A stretch of 64,000 nucleotides of DNA from Siderastrea radians (Eukaryota > Cnidaria > Anthozoa > Scleractinia > Rhizangiidae). Of the stretch, positions 44,965-57,198 are shown in pieces (the first letter of the stretch is position 1; every line of letters begins with the position of its first letter). Location: the NCBI GenBank assembly GCA_964017195.1, contig OZ024890.1, forward strand, positions 66,204,367-66,268,366, given 5' to 3'. A model generated the notes under the pieces. The model was not told the origin of the DNA. It searched no databases and saw only the letters and a program-made list of their open reading frames with translations. The position numbers and the translations under genes were made by a program.

Positions 44965-47029
44965 ATATATAGATTTAGCCAAGCCTAAAAGCGTAGCCGC
45001 GAAGGAATAAACTGGTGTTTGTTTCTCAAAAATAGTCCTGAAACTTTTCGGTCTGAAATACATTTCGGGGCTTTTTTTGGCTCGTTCGCTTTCGAAAAGT
45101 GTTTCTCAAAAAGCCTGAAAGTGTTCCGAATTGTCCTTCAATATTTTGGGGATCTGTTCTATAAAACCAAGCTCGAAAGGTCGTTCTAGAGGCTGAGCAC
45201 AGCTTGATTATTTTACTCACGAGCCGTCTAGCTTGGTGTTTGCAATGTTTCCATATCCTGTCACTGTGAAGGCTTGTCAAATCTCCTTGGTTTATTGGCT
45301 GTTCGCTTGAATGAACTTGAAACGGCGCCCATTTACAAAAACAAAATAAAAATTATTCGACTGTTTAAATGGTTATCTTCATCGCGTTCGGATGTTAACA
45401 AATAACATGAACTGCCACTAAATAAAAATGTTAGTCTGGTCAAAAATTTATACTGACATTCCACCGGCATTTTACTGGGATTACCCGAAATAAAGGATCT
45501 GGGGAGCTTCGAAGCACTTGTAATAAACTTATCGAAGAAATGTCGCGTAGGTTTTAGCAGCCGCGAAAAAATTCAAGCACTTTGAGGAACACACATTACT
45601 TACGGGATAAAATAGCTTTAAAATCAAAACTGCTTCGCTTATATTTCGTTCTCTAACTTGAGACCATCGAGATTGAAAACAAACGAACAAACACCGTCCA
45701 AACATTCTTAACTCTGTTGCATAAGTTTTGCGGCTGCAAATTGTCTGAAATTCGAGCGCTTTAAAAAATGCACCGAACTGTTTTGGAAGCTTTTCGGGCA
45801 TAATAGGTTTAAACCGACAACTGCTTCGCTTATAGTTTTTCAAATAACTGTTATATTTCGTTCTCTAACTAGAGACAATCAAGATTCAAAACAAAGAAAC
45901 GCCAAACACGCTTTAATTAAATTGTTATTATGCCGGCATAAGTTTTGCGGATGCGAAGTAAGCCTATATAAAGTTAGACTCTCTGACGAACGCACAAAAC
46001 TGTTTTCGGAAGCTTTTCGGATAAAATAGCTTTAAACCGACAACTGCTTCGCTTAAAAGATTATTACTATTGAAAGCTTCTAGGACAAGAAAATCGACAG
46101 TTGCACAAAGAGATGGACCGGACGGTGAAAATTGAAAGCAAAGCTTGTGCAGTTGTCTTGCAGCTGTGCTTAGACCTACTGTTATGAATAAACAAACACA
46201 AAATAATGGACAGAGAAATCATTTTTGAAAAACATTTATTCAAAAACCCCTATGTTTATGCTTAAATGCAATTCGCGTTACACTTCCAAAATCATAGGTC
46301 GGTCCACGCGAGTGAAATCGGCTCAGCATGGCAAAATATTCAAGAATCTGTCACAAATCTGAGCGCGTTTTCTAATATTTTTTTAAAGTCAAAAGTAAAT
46401 AACACATTTCTAATGGCATAAATCAAATTTACATTTCAAAACGTAATTTCTTTCATCGTAATACTCGAAATCATGTACCTTAGACCTTTTAAAAACTTCA
46501 CTTACTCGGTTGTGTTTCAGAACAGGGCAAACTCTCCGCTGTGAAGAAAACATATCGATGAAGTCCTTTGAATGCAGCTTTCGTAACTTGAACTTTTTGC
46601 CTTCTACCAGTATTCTTTTGGACTTTTTCTTTCCATTTATATATATTAGATGTTTTTTGTCAAGTATAAAACTTCATTACTCGTGAGCAATCGTTAAATG
46701 CTAAAGAAGCTTAAGCTTTTAAAGAAACCTCTTTTTCAAAATCGACGATGGTCATGCGATTTCCCGCCAAGAAAAATGCCGGTTGCCCTAAAGCACTGTG
46801 CGATTTCCCGACAAGAAAAGAAGGCATTCTCTGCCCCCGTCGGGTTGTCTTGGGACTCCCCTCCCCCTCCCACAGAGTGTGCGGGCGGACGGACGTACGG
46901 ATGTACGGACGTACGGACGGACGGTCACGTGACTATTACGTCACAACCAAAATTTCTCGGATTGATAGGTTACCATATTTCCTTAGCAATGGAGCTCCGC
47001 TGGCGGGCTTTGCCCGCAGGCTCCGCTAT
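44965..47029 (+). repeat. Interspersed repeat family X, long copy
   Basis: Same ends and orientation as 10133-10853, but with about 1.3 kb of additional middle sequence (about 45215-46545). The 3' end carries the GCGGGC-TTT-GCCCGC hairpin and stops at CTCCGCTAT. It includes a GTACGGAC subrepeat (about 46890-46922) and an internal triplication (45535-46056). No protein is encoded. Confidence 0.75.
45535..46056. repeat. Diverged tandem triplication inside repeat X
   Basis: Three units of roughly 170-200 bp (starting near 45535, 45698 and 45910) share TAAGTTTTGCGG-TGCGAA, a GGAAGCTTTTCGG region, AAACCGACAACTGCTTCGCT and TTTCGTTCTCTAACT. Confidence 0.65.
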
Positions 47030-48235
47030 AAAAGAAGAAATGTTGACAAGATTTTGCGTACAAAACAATACATACATGACATGCCCTACTTGGTAACTTT
47101 ATAAACATAACGATATTTTTTCTGACGTCACATATCATGACGTCACCCCTAATGCCATGTTCATTACCAATAATGCATTGTGTGGCCTTATTGACCGATA
47201 ATGTGCTGTTGCACATTCGTAGCATCTGCAGTCTTATTAGATTTTTACTGAAAATATATTTCTAACACCAGATATTTCTACAGAAATGACATGGAGCCAT
47301 AAAAACTTGTTTTGACGAAATAAATATGAACATTTTTGAGTAAAGGGGAAAGGGTTAGTGATAAGGAGAGATGTTAAACAACTGTACTTCTCACATTTTT
47401 GTTGCTGTTGCTACGAAATTCAGGCTAGTAGTAGTAGGTTGTGTCATAATGTATGTGGCACATTGTACTTACGCTTGTTGTGAGGTCATATGACCTCACA
47501 AACGAGCCATTTTGAATTTTGAGGCTGCCACCTTGAATTCCGAGCCTGCAGTTATACACTTGACAATAACGACATCGAAAATATATGAGTTTGTTCTAAG
47601 AAAGATACTTAATCAAAACAAGCACAAAAAAGTAAAGGATTTGGTGATATTCTTCCACCCGTTTAAAAGTTACAATTCGTTAAATTCAGGGATCTTGTGG
47701 TCAATGGTCCGAATCTGACTGACTGTCACTGCCTAACTGCCTGACTGACTGATTGACCGACTGGCTTACTAACGGACTGGCAGATGGACGGACGGACTGA
47801 TTGACTGACTGACCGATTGATCATGACTGACTGAGCGACTAACAGAAACAGTAAGAGTATATCTTTATTGTGCCTTACTCTCCAAAGGGAGGTATTGGTG
47901 TAGTTACAATAAAGGATAAACATCAACTAATACATTGAAACAATAAATGCTAAATGACTAAATTTTTTATTACATTTTTGTATTACGTATTTTCTTCTTT
48001 TCTGAAACATTAAATGAATATACTTCCCAGCAAGATTACAAATATTGTCATTCGCTAAATTCAGCAAATACAACAGAATTTTATCACAATCATTAAGAGT
48101 TACAAAATGAACATCTTTTGCTGATAAGAGAATTAAAGTTCGCTTCTTAGGTTATTATATCCTTGACAAACATCAAGAACTGTTGTTCATTCTCCATATA
48201 ATTTTCCTTGCAAATTATGCATGTTCTTGACATTA
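47030..48235. other. Gene-free stretch with degenerate CTGA repeats
   Basis: 47716-47840 holds scattered CTGACTGACTG-like tetranucleotides, a decayed satellite of the same type as at 48.24 kb. No gene is supported. Confidence 0.5.
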
Positions 48236-48327
48236 TGACTGACTGACTGACTGACTGACTGACTGACTGACTGACTGACTGACTGACTGACTGACTGACT
48301 GACTGACTGACTGGCTGGCTGGCTGCA

Positions 48328-48366
<39 letters not shown>

Positions 48367-48508
48367 ATGGCTGAATGAATGAATGAATGAAAGAATGAAT
48401 GAATGAATGAATGAATGAATGAATGAATGAATGAATGAATGAATGAATGAATGAATGAATGAATGAATGAATGAATGAATGAATGAATGAATGAATGGAT
48501 GAATGAAT
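48236..48508. repeat. Compound tetranucleotide satellite
   Basis: Three blocks in series: (GACT)n at 48236-48310, (GGCT)n at 48311-48364 and (GAAT)n at 48365-48508, with few interruptions. Step changes of one base between blocks suggest successive expansions. The Ser/His/Gln repeat ORFs over it are artefacts. Confidence 0.95.
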
Positions 48509-51500
48509 CAAATTAGAATTTGTAGAGGCATATCCACAGAGTGATTCACCACTGTTTCACGATTCGAGACAGCAGTGTGATAGGCGGTGTCCTTTTAATT
48601 TTTTTCTAACCAGCTGTGCGACTTCGTTTGATCGGGTAGGATGTTAGAATACATTTGAAATTTATTTATTTTCCAGTAGTGCCTTAAATAAAACGACCTA
48701 TTACGATAACGACTTTCTGAATATATTGTGGCAAACATATTTTGGGGAGAAATGTGTTCTTTGCATAAGGATCCAGTATCAAAGTAGTTCATTGCATTGG
48801 TTCAACCACCTGAAAACAAAAAGCGTAGGATTCTTCATGCCAGATAATTTGCGCACAGAAAGAAAAAGATCCCTTTTATGAGAGTGACCGGCTATACACA
48901 GGCTACACATTACCAGAATCACATTTCCATAATTTTTGCAGAGTGAGGTTAGGCAGACAAATAAATAAAGGTATCAGCATACGTTTAAGCAAACATTGGG
49001 CCCGAAAATTTGATCTGCGAATTCTTGTACTTTCTTTTCTTTTTTTTTTTTTTACATTTTTCTTGGTATTTGCCTAAATTCGATTTGATGCCGCGTTTTA
49101 AACTGTTAACCTTGAGCTAAGCATTTTTCTGTATCCCAATGAAAGGTATTACACTCAGACTTGTACCAAATATGTCAGAATGTTTGGTTAAGGTGTTGAT
49201 CATTGCAAAATTCTAAACATATCTGCAGCCGCTAAGGCAGGCATCATTGTCTGTTGATTTCCTGTTTTAGTTACATTTTATCGTACATTTGAACAGAATG
49301 AGGATAGTATGAAAAGCGAGATTTCAAATGTGTAGAGGATACGATGTCAAAGACAGTGGTTAATTAAAGACAAAGGCAAAGTCGTGATCTCTCTACTGGT
49401 GTTTGTTAGCAAACGTTGGCAAACATTGACATTTAAATTGCCATTTTGTTTGTTTTCCCAGCTTCGTACGTGCTTTTTTCGTTTGCTCCCCTTGTGTTGT
49501 AATACCTAAATTGATGCGGTGAACAACACCTTCATTGATTAAAAGTAAATAGTAATAGCCCAAGTCCGAATTGTCATATTTAATCAAACCTGACTCTTAG
49601 AATAGCAAAGTAAACTATTGCATGTATATTTGACTAGGGTTCTTTGTCCTGACTTTTTTTTAAAGGAAGCATCAAGGAAAAGGAAAAGCGACTTTGGTGA
49701 GCTGTTAAATAAAGTAATAATTGAAAAAAAAAGCCTCTTTTGCCGTGTAGTCACGCGAGAACCTTAAATATGGCATGTGGCTTACTTTCTAGAATGCCCG
49801 ATTCTGTTATCAATGTCATCTCCTTTGCTATTTTTTCTTTTTTTTTAAGTCAAAGAGCTGCGTGTTTATAAAGGAAGTCTTAAGCCTGACAAGATAGCAG
49901 ACAAATTTAAAGGTCACACCAATCTTATATAAATAACTTGAATGCATCAAATAAATAATGCATCTCGTTTCCTCTTTTAACCTTAAAAGCTTTCTTCGGA
50001 TTTTTTTTTTCCGAATAATTACGAAATGACAGGACACCTGCTGTTGGGGAAGCAATTACTTTTATTTTGATTATTATTTTGTTTTATTTATTTTAAATTA
50101 TTATTTTTTGTCTGAAATTCGTTTGGATATAATACTATTAGTGAAACAGGAAGTTAGAGAACTGCTAAGGCATAATCGCCCATATATTATTGTAATTGAC
50201 AGTCATTGTCTGAGTAAAAAGAATTTGGTGCTGGAGGGGAAATTGAAAGGATGCGGGGAGGGGAGAGTGATGGAACGAGAAGCCTCTTTAAATGTTATGG
50301 GACACTATTGTGTGACCTATTTGTAACAAATCGTGATTTGACCCGGATTTGGAGATCAAGAGGCTAGTTGTGATATTGTTTAAAAACAATATCGTCTGCA
50401 AATGGAAAGCCAGTTTTGAGATTCCCAAAGCAAATTCGCATCCCCGTATCCCCCGGATGGTTACTAAAATTATTAGGCTATACCCGCCGGAATGTCATGA
50501 TATATTTGCTCTCAACAAATACTCCCACTTGTGTTTATTTAAAAGAACCTGTCATTGTCCATTATGATCGGCAAGCTTAAGACGCATCTATTGTACCTAA
50601 GCAAATAAGCAAATGTGACACCTTGCCGGTTTGGCGATTGCAATCTCATTCTGTTGTATTCTCGCAACGAAGACTAAGCTTCCTTTGCTGTGCGATGTCG
50701 GCATAGACATCAGCAAACGCAAACTGACGAAAGGAAGACCAGGTTTCTAGAAGACCAAGTGTCCTTTTCACCCACGACTAATGGCAATGTATTCAACAGT
50801 ATTTATATATTCTAAATATTCAATGTTCGATTTACCTTTGACGCAACCAGCTTAAATTGTTGCAATTCTCTTCGACAATACCGGTAAGCTCTTTGCATTT
50901 ATATACATGAACACCGGTACTTCATTTAACAAGAACTGGAATAATATATTTGAGCACTAAATTGAGAAAGAAGAGAATTTGGAGAATTATACACGTCAGC
51001 GTGGTCTCAGAGGCACAGTGAACAAAACATTTACCCACTTTCGTGTTAAGTTAACCATCGTAAAGAGTCTAAGGTCAAACTTGAAACCTTAATCTGACAA
51101 AGGAGGAAGAGAAACCTTCAATGTAACATTTGAGTAAAAGTTGGATTTGTTTTGCATGCATGTGACCCGCAATCATACGACCAAATTTTAAATTGATAGT
51201 TAAACAGTAACCAAGGAAGTTTAAACCTGGAGTGATCAATAGGATTATTTTCTATTGTGAATTACGTGCTTCTTACTTGAGGATGACACTTTCCTAAAAA
51301 ACAGGAAAAGAAAAGAAGCTGCGAAAGGATGCTAAAACAATCCGGTTTTTCTCAATGACCCCTTTCATAAGGCATTAATAAGATAGCTTTATTTATTGTA
51401 AGAATTAGGAAGAGTCTTGATTGATTCTTTTTTTTTTTGTTTGTTTGTTTGTTTGTCTTTGCTTTGTTTTGTTTTGTTTTGTATGTTTGTTTGTTTGTTC

Positions 51501-52040
51501 GTTTTTTTGCCAGGGGAAAGAGTTGTTATGAACTCAGTAGTTAAAATAAAAAAGGTATACCTTGGGTTTGCAACAGAACAGCCATGGGAACAGCCTTTAC
51601 TGACCTAGTTAGGTGTATTGTGTCTGTTATCATGGCTGTCTATGTTTACAGGGGCTTTCCATTTTTTTAAGCAGTCAATATGTATACGTGTATGTGATTA
51701 CAAAATGTTTAAAATACGTCAATGGATAGAACACTGACAGTGAATTTTAGCATGCATTTGAAATGTATTTTCAGAACAATATAGAAACATTGTCAACTAC
51801 ACGGAAGAAACGTTAACTAGTTTTGTGCACTTGTTACATCTACTAGGCCATATAAAATCACTTTTAAATTTTGTTTAACAACAATTAACACTGCTAACAA
51901 GGAATGAAGGATACCTCGGTTGGCAGGGCGATTTTTTTAACCCTGTAGTAAACCTGTCACTATGATCTGAGCTCTTTAGTATTTTCTGAATCCATCAACT
52001 TAATTTTGTTTGTTTGTTTGTTTGTTTGTTTTCTTTGTAG
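48509..52040. other. Gene-free stretch upstream of GPCR 3
   Basis: No convincing coding exon. (TTTG)n tracts lie at about 51425-51510 and 52008-52030. The first non-coding exon of receptor 3 may be here. Confidence 0.45.
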
Positions 52041-52064
52041 GGTACTGTCGGAATTTCTTTGAAA

Positions 52065-52982
52065 ATGGACTTTAACAAATGGAACACCTTCTGGACTGTT
52101 TCCTACGGAGTGATGGCACTCTTAATCATTGTTGGAAACACTCTTTCCATCTTAATACTACTCAAGAGAAAGCTTCGCAAGCGTCCTCATTTCTTGTTGA
52201 TCAGTTTGGCCATCGCCGACCTGTTGGTTGGCTTATTTGCAATGCCCATTTATATGACCACTGTCATCTCGGACCAAAAACTTGTGTCAAAGGTCGTTTC
52301 TGATTGCGTGGACATGTTTACTGGATTTTCTTCAGTGTTTACCTTGGCGGTCATTTCTCTTGAAAGACTGAACGCTATTGTCCGGCCACTTCGTCATCGG
52401 CAGCTTGCCTTACGGAGCTATGTGGTCGGCATAGTAACGCCATGGATCCTTTCCTGCATGGTGGCATCAACTCGAGTGCTGCTTGGTTTTGTTTTCATTA
52501 CGATTCAACAATTCTTAATTGTTATCATCATCAGCTTATCAACGCCTCTGTTGACATCATGTTTTGCTTATTGCATCATTTGGAAGAAGCAAAGAACCCG
52601 AATACCAAACAGATTCAGAGAGAGGCATGAGTCCAGGTTCTCGAAGACGGTGTTTTTGATAACAGGAACTTTTATCTTGACATGGGTTCCTTTCCAAGTT
52701 TTAGTTATTGTGTTAAACAAGTGTTTTTCCTGCAGGAATGTTCCAGTTGCAGTTGTTTTCGTAATCAAGCTTCTTCAGTTTAGTAACTCTATTGTAAATT
52801 TTCTAATCTACTGTTTTAGGATGCCAAGTTATCGAAGAGCGCTATTAGCCATATTTCCTGGTTGCAGATACAATCGTGATCGAAATCAAGGTGTTTTTCC
52901 CTTTGTTGAAAATCCAACGAGTAGCATCAATCTAATTTCCTTTTCGAGCACACAATCTTTATACCGTGCCAGGCATCCGTGA
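52065..52982 (+). CDS. Class A GPCR 3, orphan
   Basis: A 305-residue receptor from ATG 52065 (AAAATGG). A TTG six bases upstream is not used as a start here. A strong acceptor (TTGTTTTCTTTGTAG, exon from 52041) lies 24 nt before the ATG, so a 5'-UTR intron exists, as in receptors 1 and 2. The extracellular N-terminus is only about 10 residues. TM1 has GNTLSIL, TM2 SLAIADLLVG, TM3 ends SLERLNAI (E100-R101 instead of DRY), TM6 LTWVPF, TM7 NSIVNFLIYCF (NPxxY degenerate). Extracellular loop 3 carries CxxC (KCFSCRN). Intracellular loop 3 is basic. Ligand is unknown. The chemistry resembles melanocortin/adenosine-type receptors that lack the usual TM3-loop 2 disulfide, but that is a weak analogy. 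Confidence 0.92.
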   Translation: MDFNKWNTFWTVSYGVMALLIIVGNTLSILILLKRKLRKRPHFLLISLAIADLLVGLFAMPIYMTTVISDQKLVSKVVSDCVDMFTGFSSVFTLAVISLERLNAIVRPLRHRQLALRSYVVGIVTPWILSCMVASTRVLLGFVFITIQQFLIVIIISLSTPLLTSCFAYCIIWKKQRTRIPNRFRERHESRFSKTVFLITGTFILTWVPFQVLVIVLNKCFSCRNVPVAVVFVIKLLQFSNSIVNFLIYCFRMPSYRRALLAIFPGCRYNRDRNQGVFPFVENPTSSINLISFSSTQSLYRARHP

Positions 52983-53615
52983 CTGAAAAGGTGCATTACA
53001 GAAAGCAAGTGTCATGTGAACTTTGCCATTTTCAAGGCTCGTAGAAGAAGCCATTAAGTTTCCTTTTATTAGTTGCAATTAAAATGGAACACTATTTGGA
53101 CAATGTTCCATCGAAACATTCTGTAACTGCTACTGTAACTGCTTCTGTAACTGCATGTAACTGCTGCTATGGCCAGTCACCTGCGGCTCTACAGCCTCTG
53201 TTTACCAAAAGCAGTCCTATGCATAATTTTAGAAGAAAAATGATCTTCTCTTTGCCTAAGCCAAGATCAGATATTTTAAAGAAATCAATCTGTTATCAGG
53301 CACAAGAGCTGCTGACAGTTTACCAAGTTTTAAGAAACTTATTAGGAATTTAAAGTGGAATTTTTAAGGTACAATCAGTTGATAGTTAATTTTATTGTTT
53401 TTGTAATTGTAATATATGTTAATGTTTTTTTCGTTTTAGACACCACCACATCAGCTCTGCTGTAATTAGTTTTTATCGTGTATATATAAATGCTTATTAT
53501 TAAGACTGGATGATCCTGATTTGCTGTGGTGTGCTCAGCAACCTGGTCTTTTTGTGGAAGCGAGGCAAGAGTTCAGATGCGTCACTGCTTTTCATATGCA
53601 AATCATGTTGATGTT
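52983..53615. other. Gene-free stretch after GPCR 3
   Basis: Probably 3' UTR at first. A short CTGTAACTGCT repeat occurs at 53125-53165. The ORF at 53084-53353 lacks any known domain. Confidence 0.45.
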
Positions 53616-54186
53616 AGGGCCGATTTAGAGGGTACAACTTTGGTTTTTGCAACTTGCTGAAGACTAGCCTATGACGCGGGTTGTTTCGAGTAATACAAAT
53701 CAAGGCCCGGTTGTTCGAAAGCCGATTAGCGCTAACCCTGGTTTACGCTTTGCCCAAGGTTTCTGATTCTTTTGTTTAAAACCGTTACTGCTGCTAATTA
53801 TAAGTGACAGTTTGAAAGCAGCCAAAGCCAAATTGCTGTGTGAAAATAATTTACTGGAATCAGCGTCGTTATGGATTAAATGTGATTTTAAAAATCGAAC
53901 TAATCCTGGGTTACCTTAACCCTGCTTTGAACAACCGGGCCCAATGCTATAACTTGCTCAAGATTGTCGCGCGAGACATAGACTTGCTTAGTCTACGCGA
54001 GACATAAAAACGCCGTTGGATTTTGAAACATGTTTTAAACCTTACGACAATCGTAGTCAGAGGCAATGATAAATGATCTGAGTTGTTTACGACTTTTTCA
54101 GTGACCCGAGCAGCGGCAGCAGCGCGTGCTATGCAAAAGTCGCATTCGACAGTCGTAGGCAAAGTCGCACTGACTAAATCGGCCCT
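53616..54186. mobile_element. 571-bp MITE with a nested MITE
   Basis: Perfect 13-bp inverted ends, AGGGCCGATTTAG (53616-53628) and CTAAATCGGCCCT (54174-54186), with weaker inner pairing around TTTTTGCAACTTGC and GCAAAAGTCGCATT. The element at 53704-53941 lies inside it. No target duplication is clear. Confidence 0.65.
53704..53941. mobile_element. 238-bp MITE with CAA duplication
   Basis: Terminal inverted repeats GGCCCGGTTGTTCGAAAGC and GCTTTGAACAACCGGGCC, extended by an inner TAACCC/GGGTTA-type pairing. CAA occurs directly on both sides (53701-53703 and 53942-53944). A half copy of the same family is at 55364-55467. Confidence 0.75.
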
Positions 54187-54812
54187 GGCTTATGCTTACA
54201 AGTTTCCGATCATAATCATTCACATATGAAAGTAAGTACCTGTCAATTTTAGATTCTATAGTACTTTGATATTATTTCTGAAGGTTTACTGAAAATGGCC
54301 GGATACGGTATTGGGTTGCAGTTATTAAATACTACTAATAAGAGCTAGAGCTAGTAAAAGTTGGGAAAGTTTAGCCAAAAGCAACATGTATGAAATCGTT
54401 CAATTTACTATGGGTTAAATAAATGAAAATTTCCAAAAAGGTACCACTTCTCACATGCTTCCAGCAACGTCAATGAAATGCTGATCCCATTGTAATTTCC
54501 TCTCATCGGAAAGCACATAAAAGGCAAATTGCTGGCAAAATCTTATCAAATTGTCTCCTTGCAACAAACTCACGAAGGAGAGCGGGCCTCGAGCCAACCG
54601 TATTTTCCATATATCATAATAGGAAAATCATGAAACTTCCTGCAGGTCCACGGGTTAAGTAACTCAGATGCAACAGCCAAATGTCATTTCGAAAATAGAT
54701 TGACTAATAATGCTTCATTTCATCTAACCACGACATAGAATATCTTTTTTTTTATTTCATGCTCACGCACATGAATAATTGTGGTACACTCACTTTTGTT
54801 ATTAACATAGTA

Positions 54813-55040
54813 AAAAGCCTGACATTAAGTCTCTCAAAAGCCGTTCTATATAATAAAACAATCACATAATATGTGAATGTCAAAATACGGAAACATGAAA
54901 AAAATCAATTTCGATGATTCCTTAAAGATACATACGTCATTTAAATTTTGGCCAGATTAACTTTAGGAAAAAAAAGGAATAGGGTTTGAAGGCCTATCCT
55001 CAGTAATCACCACAATTGAGAGACTTAATGTCAGGCTTTT
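54813..55040. mobile_element. 228-bp Tc1/mariner-like MITE
   Basis: The ends are AAAAGCCTGACATTAAGTC and its exact reverse complement, extending to TCTCAA (about 25 bp), with TA on both sides (54811-54812 and 55041-55042). TA duplication suits the Tc1/mariner group. The interior is non-coding and AT-rich. Confidence 0.8.
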
Positions 55041-55363
55041 TACGGGAGTACAGACATTCAACATTTCTAATGAATTTATTTGCATTGGTTGGTATTATCT
55101 ATCGTATCATAATAATTATATGGCATCGTATACGTACGCTCCCGTGCACAGAAAAATACAACTACAGTACTTCTGGCTAATTCCGGACACTTCATCTGCA
55201 CTCAGTATTGCAATATCATTATTTAAAATTTCACCACCCATATGAAATCAAGGTTAGCCAGCATAAAGGCATTCTTGGTAATTTTGACATTGCCTGCGAA
55301 CTGCATGACAAGGAACGAGCCAGAATACAAGATCTGAATCCACAGAAATAGTTAAACACACCA

Positions 55364-55467
55364 GGGCCCGGTCGTTCAAAGCAGGGTTACGTTAACCCAG
55401 GATTAGTGTCAATTTTGAATTCACTTTTAATCCAGAACAACGTGGATTCCAGTGAATTATTTTCAAT
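55364..55467 (-). mobile_element. Truncated copy of the CAA-type MITE
   Basis: About 100 nt match the reverse complement of the right half of 53704-53941, starting GGGCCCGGTCGTTCAAAGC and running through GTGATTCCAGT-like sequence, then ending abruptly. Confidence 0.7.
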
Positions 55468-55559
55468 GTAAAATGTAGAGTAAAATGACAACAACAACTT
55501 TTTGATGACCCATTATGATGTTGTGCTAATAGCCAATGAGGCCCTGTTAGCACAGTAAT

Positions 55560-56020
55560 TTTCAAAGAGTTATTTTAACTCCGGTAGTGGAGTTAAACTA
55601 ACTCCTTAAGGTGGAGTTATTTTTTTGTGAGTTATTTTAACTCCCAAAGGAGTTACTGTATTCTTTAGGCGGGGAGTTAAGTTAACCCCTAAATTGGAGT
55701 TACGCTGCTGGGAGTTATTATAACTCCAATCTGGACTTAAATTGTACTCCTCTGGAGTTAAATTTAACTCTTTTTTTGGAGTTAAATTTCAGTTTAACTC
55801 TGCAAGGAGAGTTAAAATAGCTCCTTTTTCGGGGTCATTTTGGAGGAGTTAGTTCAACTCCCCTTAGGGAGTAATTGTGGAGTGATTTTAACTCTCTAAC
55901 AGGGGTTAAAATACCTATCTTTTGGGAGTTATTTTCGTGGACTTATTTAACTCCTTTTAGAGGGAAATTCTGGAGTGACTTTGATGGATTCGTTTTGGAG
56001 GAGTTGGGATAACTCCCTAT
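55560..56020. repeat. Palindromic GGAGTTA/TAACTCC array
   Basis: About 20 alternating GGAGTTA and TAACTCC heptamers (plus variants) within 460 bp, many forming short palindromes such as GGAGTTATTATAACTCC. Spacing is irregular, so this is not a simple tandem satellite. The ORF at 55975 is not supported. Confidence 0.85.
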
Positions 56021-57198
56021 CAGAGTCATTACTTTATTATTGTATTTTTTTAATCTGCTACAAGAGGTACATTTTATTTTGGGGGGTTAGGGTTGAAGGC
56101 GGAGTGCAGGGACTCGCGTATCATTTCTATGATAAACTTCGATTTCAATTTAATTATGAACCCCTATTTTTGGAAATAAAGCAAAAGATATTGTGGTAAT
56201 TCATCCACTGAAATCAAAAGTTTGGTAAGTTCCTGTCTAAAATAGCTTCCACTGAGGAAGCTACCTCCGATTGAAAAAAGCCACAAAATGTCATTTAAAC
56301 CAGCCAGGACGAACAAGGGAGCATTGATCTGAAGGTAGGCGGGCTTTATTTCAAGATATCTTGATTCTTTTATCACCGGTTAGTCCGTAACAAATCTCTG
56401 CAAACCTTAGGCTTAACGGCTTATATAAGCAGCGACGCTAACAAGCGATTGCATAAGAGAGCGGTGCAAGATTAACCGGAAATTAATTAAACAGGACACA
56501 ACAAGCAGAAGTAAACAAGATTTATTTCGTGAAGTAAAGATTTATTTCGTGCTATCACATATATTTTCACCCTTTTCTATTTTTAAATGAATTCCACATA
56601 CAACGCGTCTGGGCTGCCTGTGGGAAGCTTATTTAAGGTGAAAACAAACGGTTAGCTGTAAAGCTGTATGGCTGCATCTTCGTGTTCAGTTCTTTTGGCA
56701 CTGTTTAGTTGCAATAATTGTTAGCAATATAAAGTCTGGGGATTGCCATTGAAAACTGTAGCATTTAAATGTAAAGAGTTCAACAATTCTTTGCCAGGAA
56801 ATATTCTTGTTTGAAAGATATATTTTGGAAGGTAAACAATCTTAAATGACCTCCATGTTTTAGCCTTTTTTTACTTGATGAAGACTAATTAACATTGCAA
56901 CGTGAATGATATCATTGGGTTTTTGTAACAATGTTTTGTAGGCTGTTGGAAACTGTGTTGTTGTTGACCACACTAAGGGCCTGCTTCTCTGCAGATGTCA
57001 AGCATTTGAGAAAATGGATGATACCATGTCTGACTAAAATTCATTCATTTTATTTATTAATTGGCTGTGGTGGTCATTTAGGAATTGCGTTCATGCGTGT
57101 AGGTGCAAGTTCAGAAGCCAACTTTGACTTTTGGTGGATGTCAATTCATGAAAGCTGTGTTAGTAATATGATGAACAATTTTACCAGTCCTTATACTT
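56021..57198. other. Gene-free stretch
   Basis: ORFs at 56164-56376 (minus) and 56931-57329 (plus) have no recognisable domain; the second runs into the dispersed repeat. No gene is called. Confidence 0.4.

Noticed and set aside
48233..48511. His-Ser-Phe-Ile and Ser-Gln repeat protein
   Set aside because: Translation of a compound tetranucleotide satellite.
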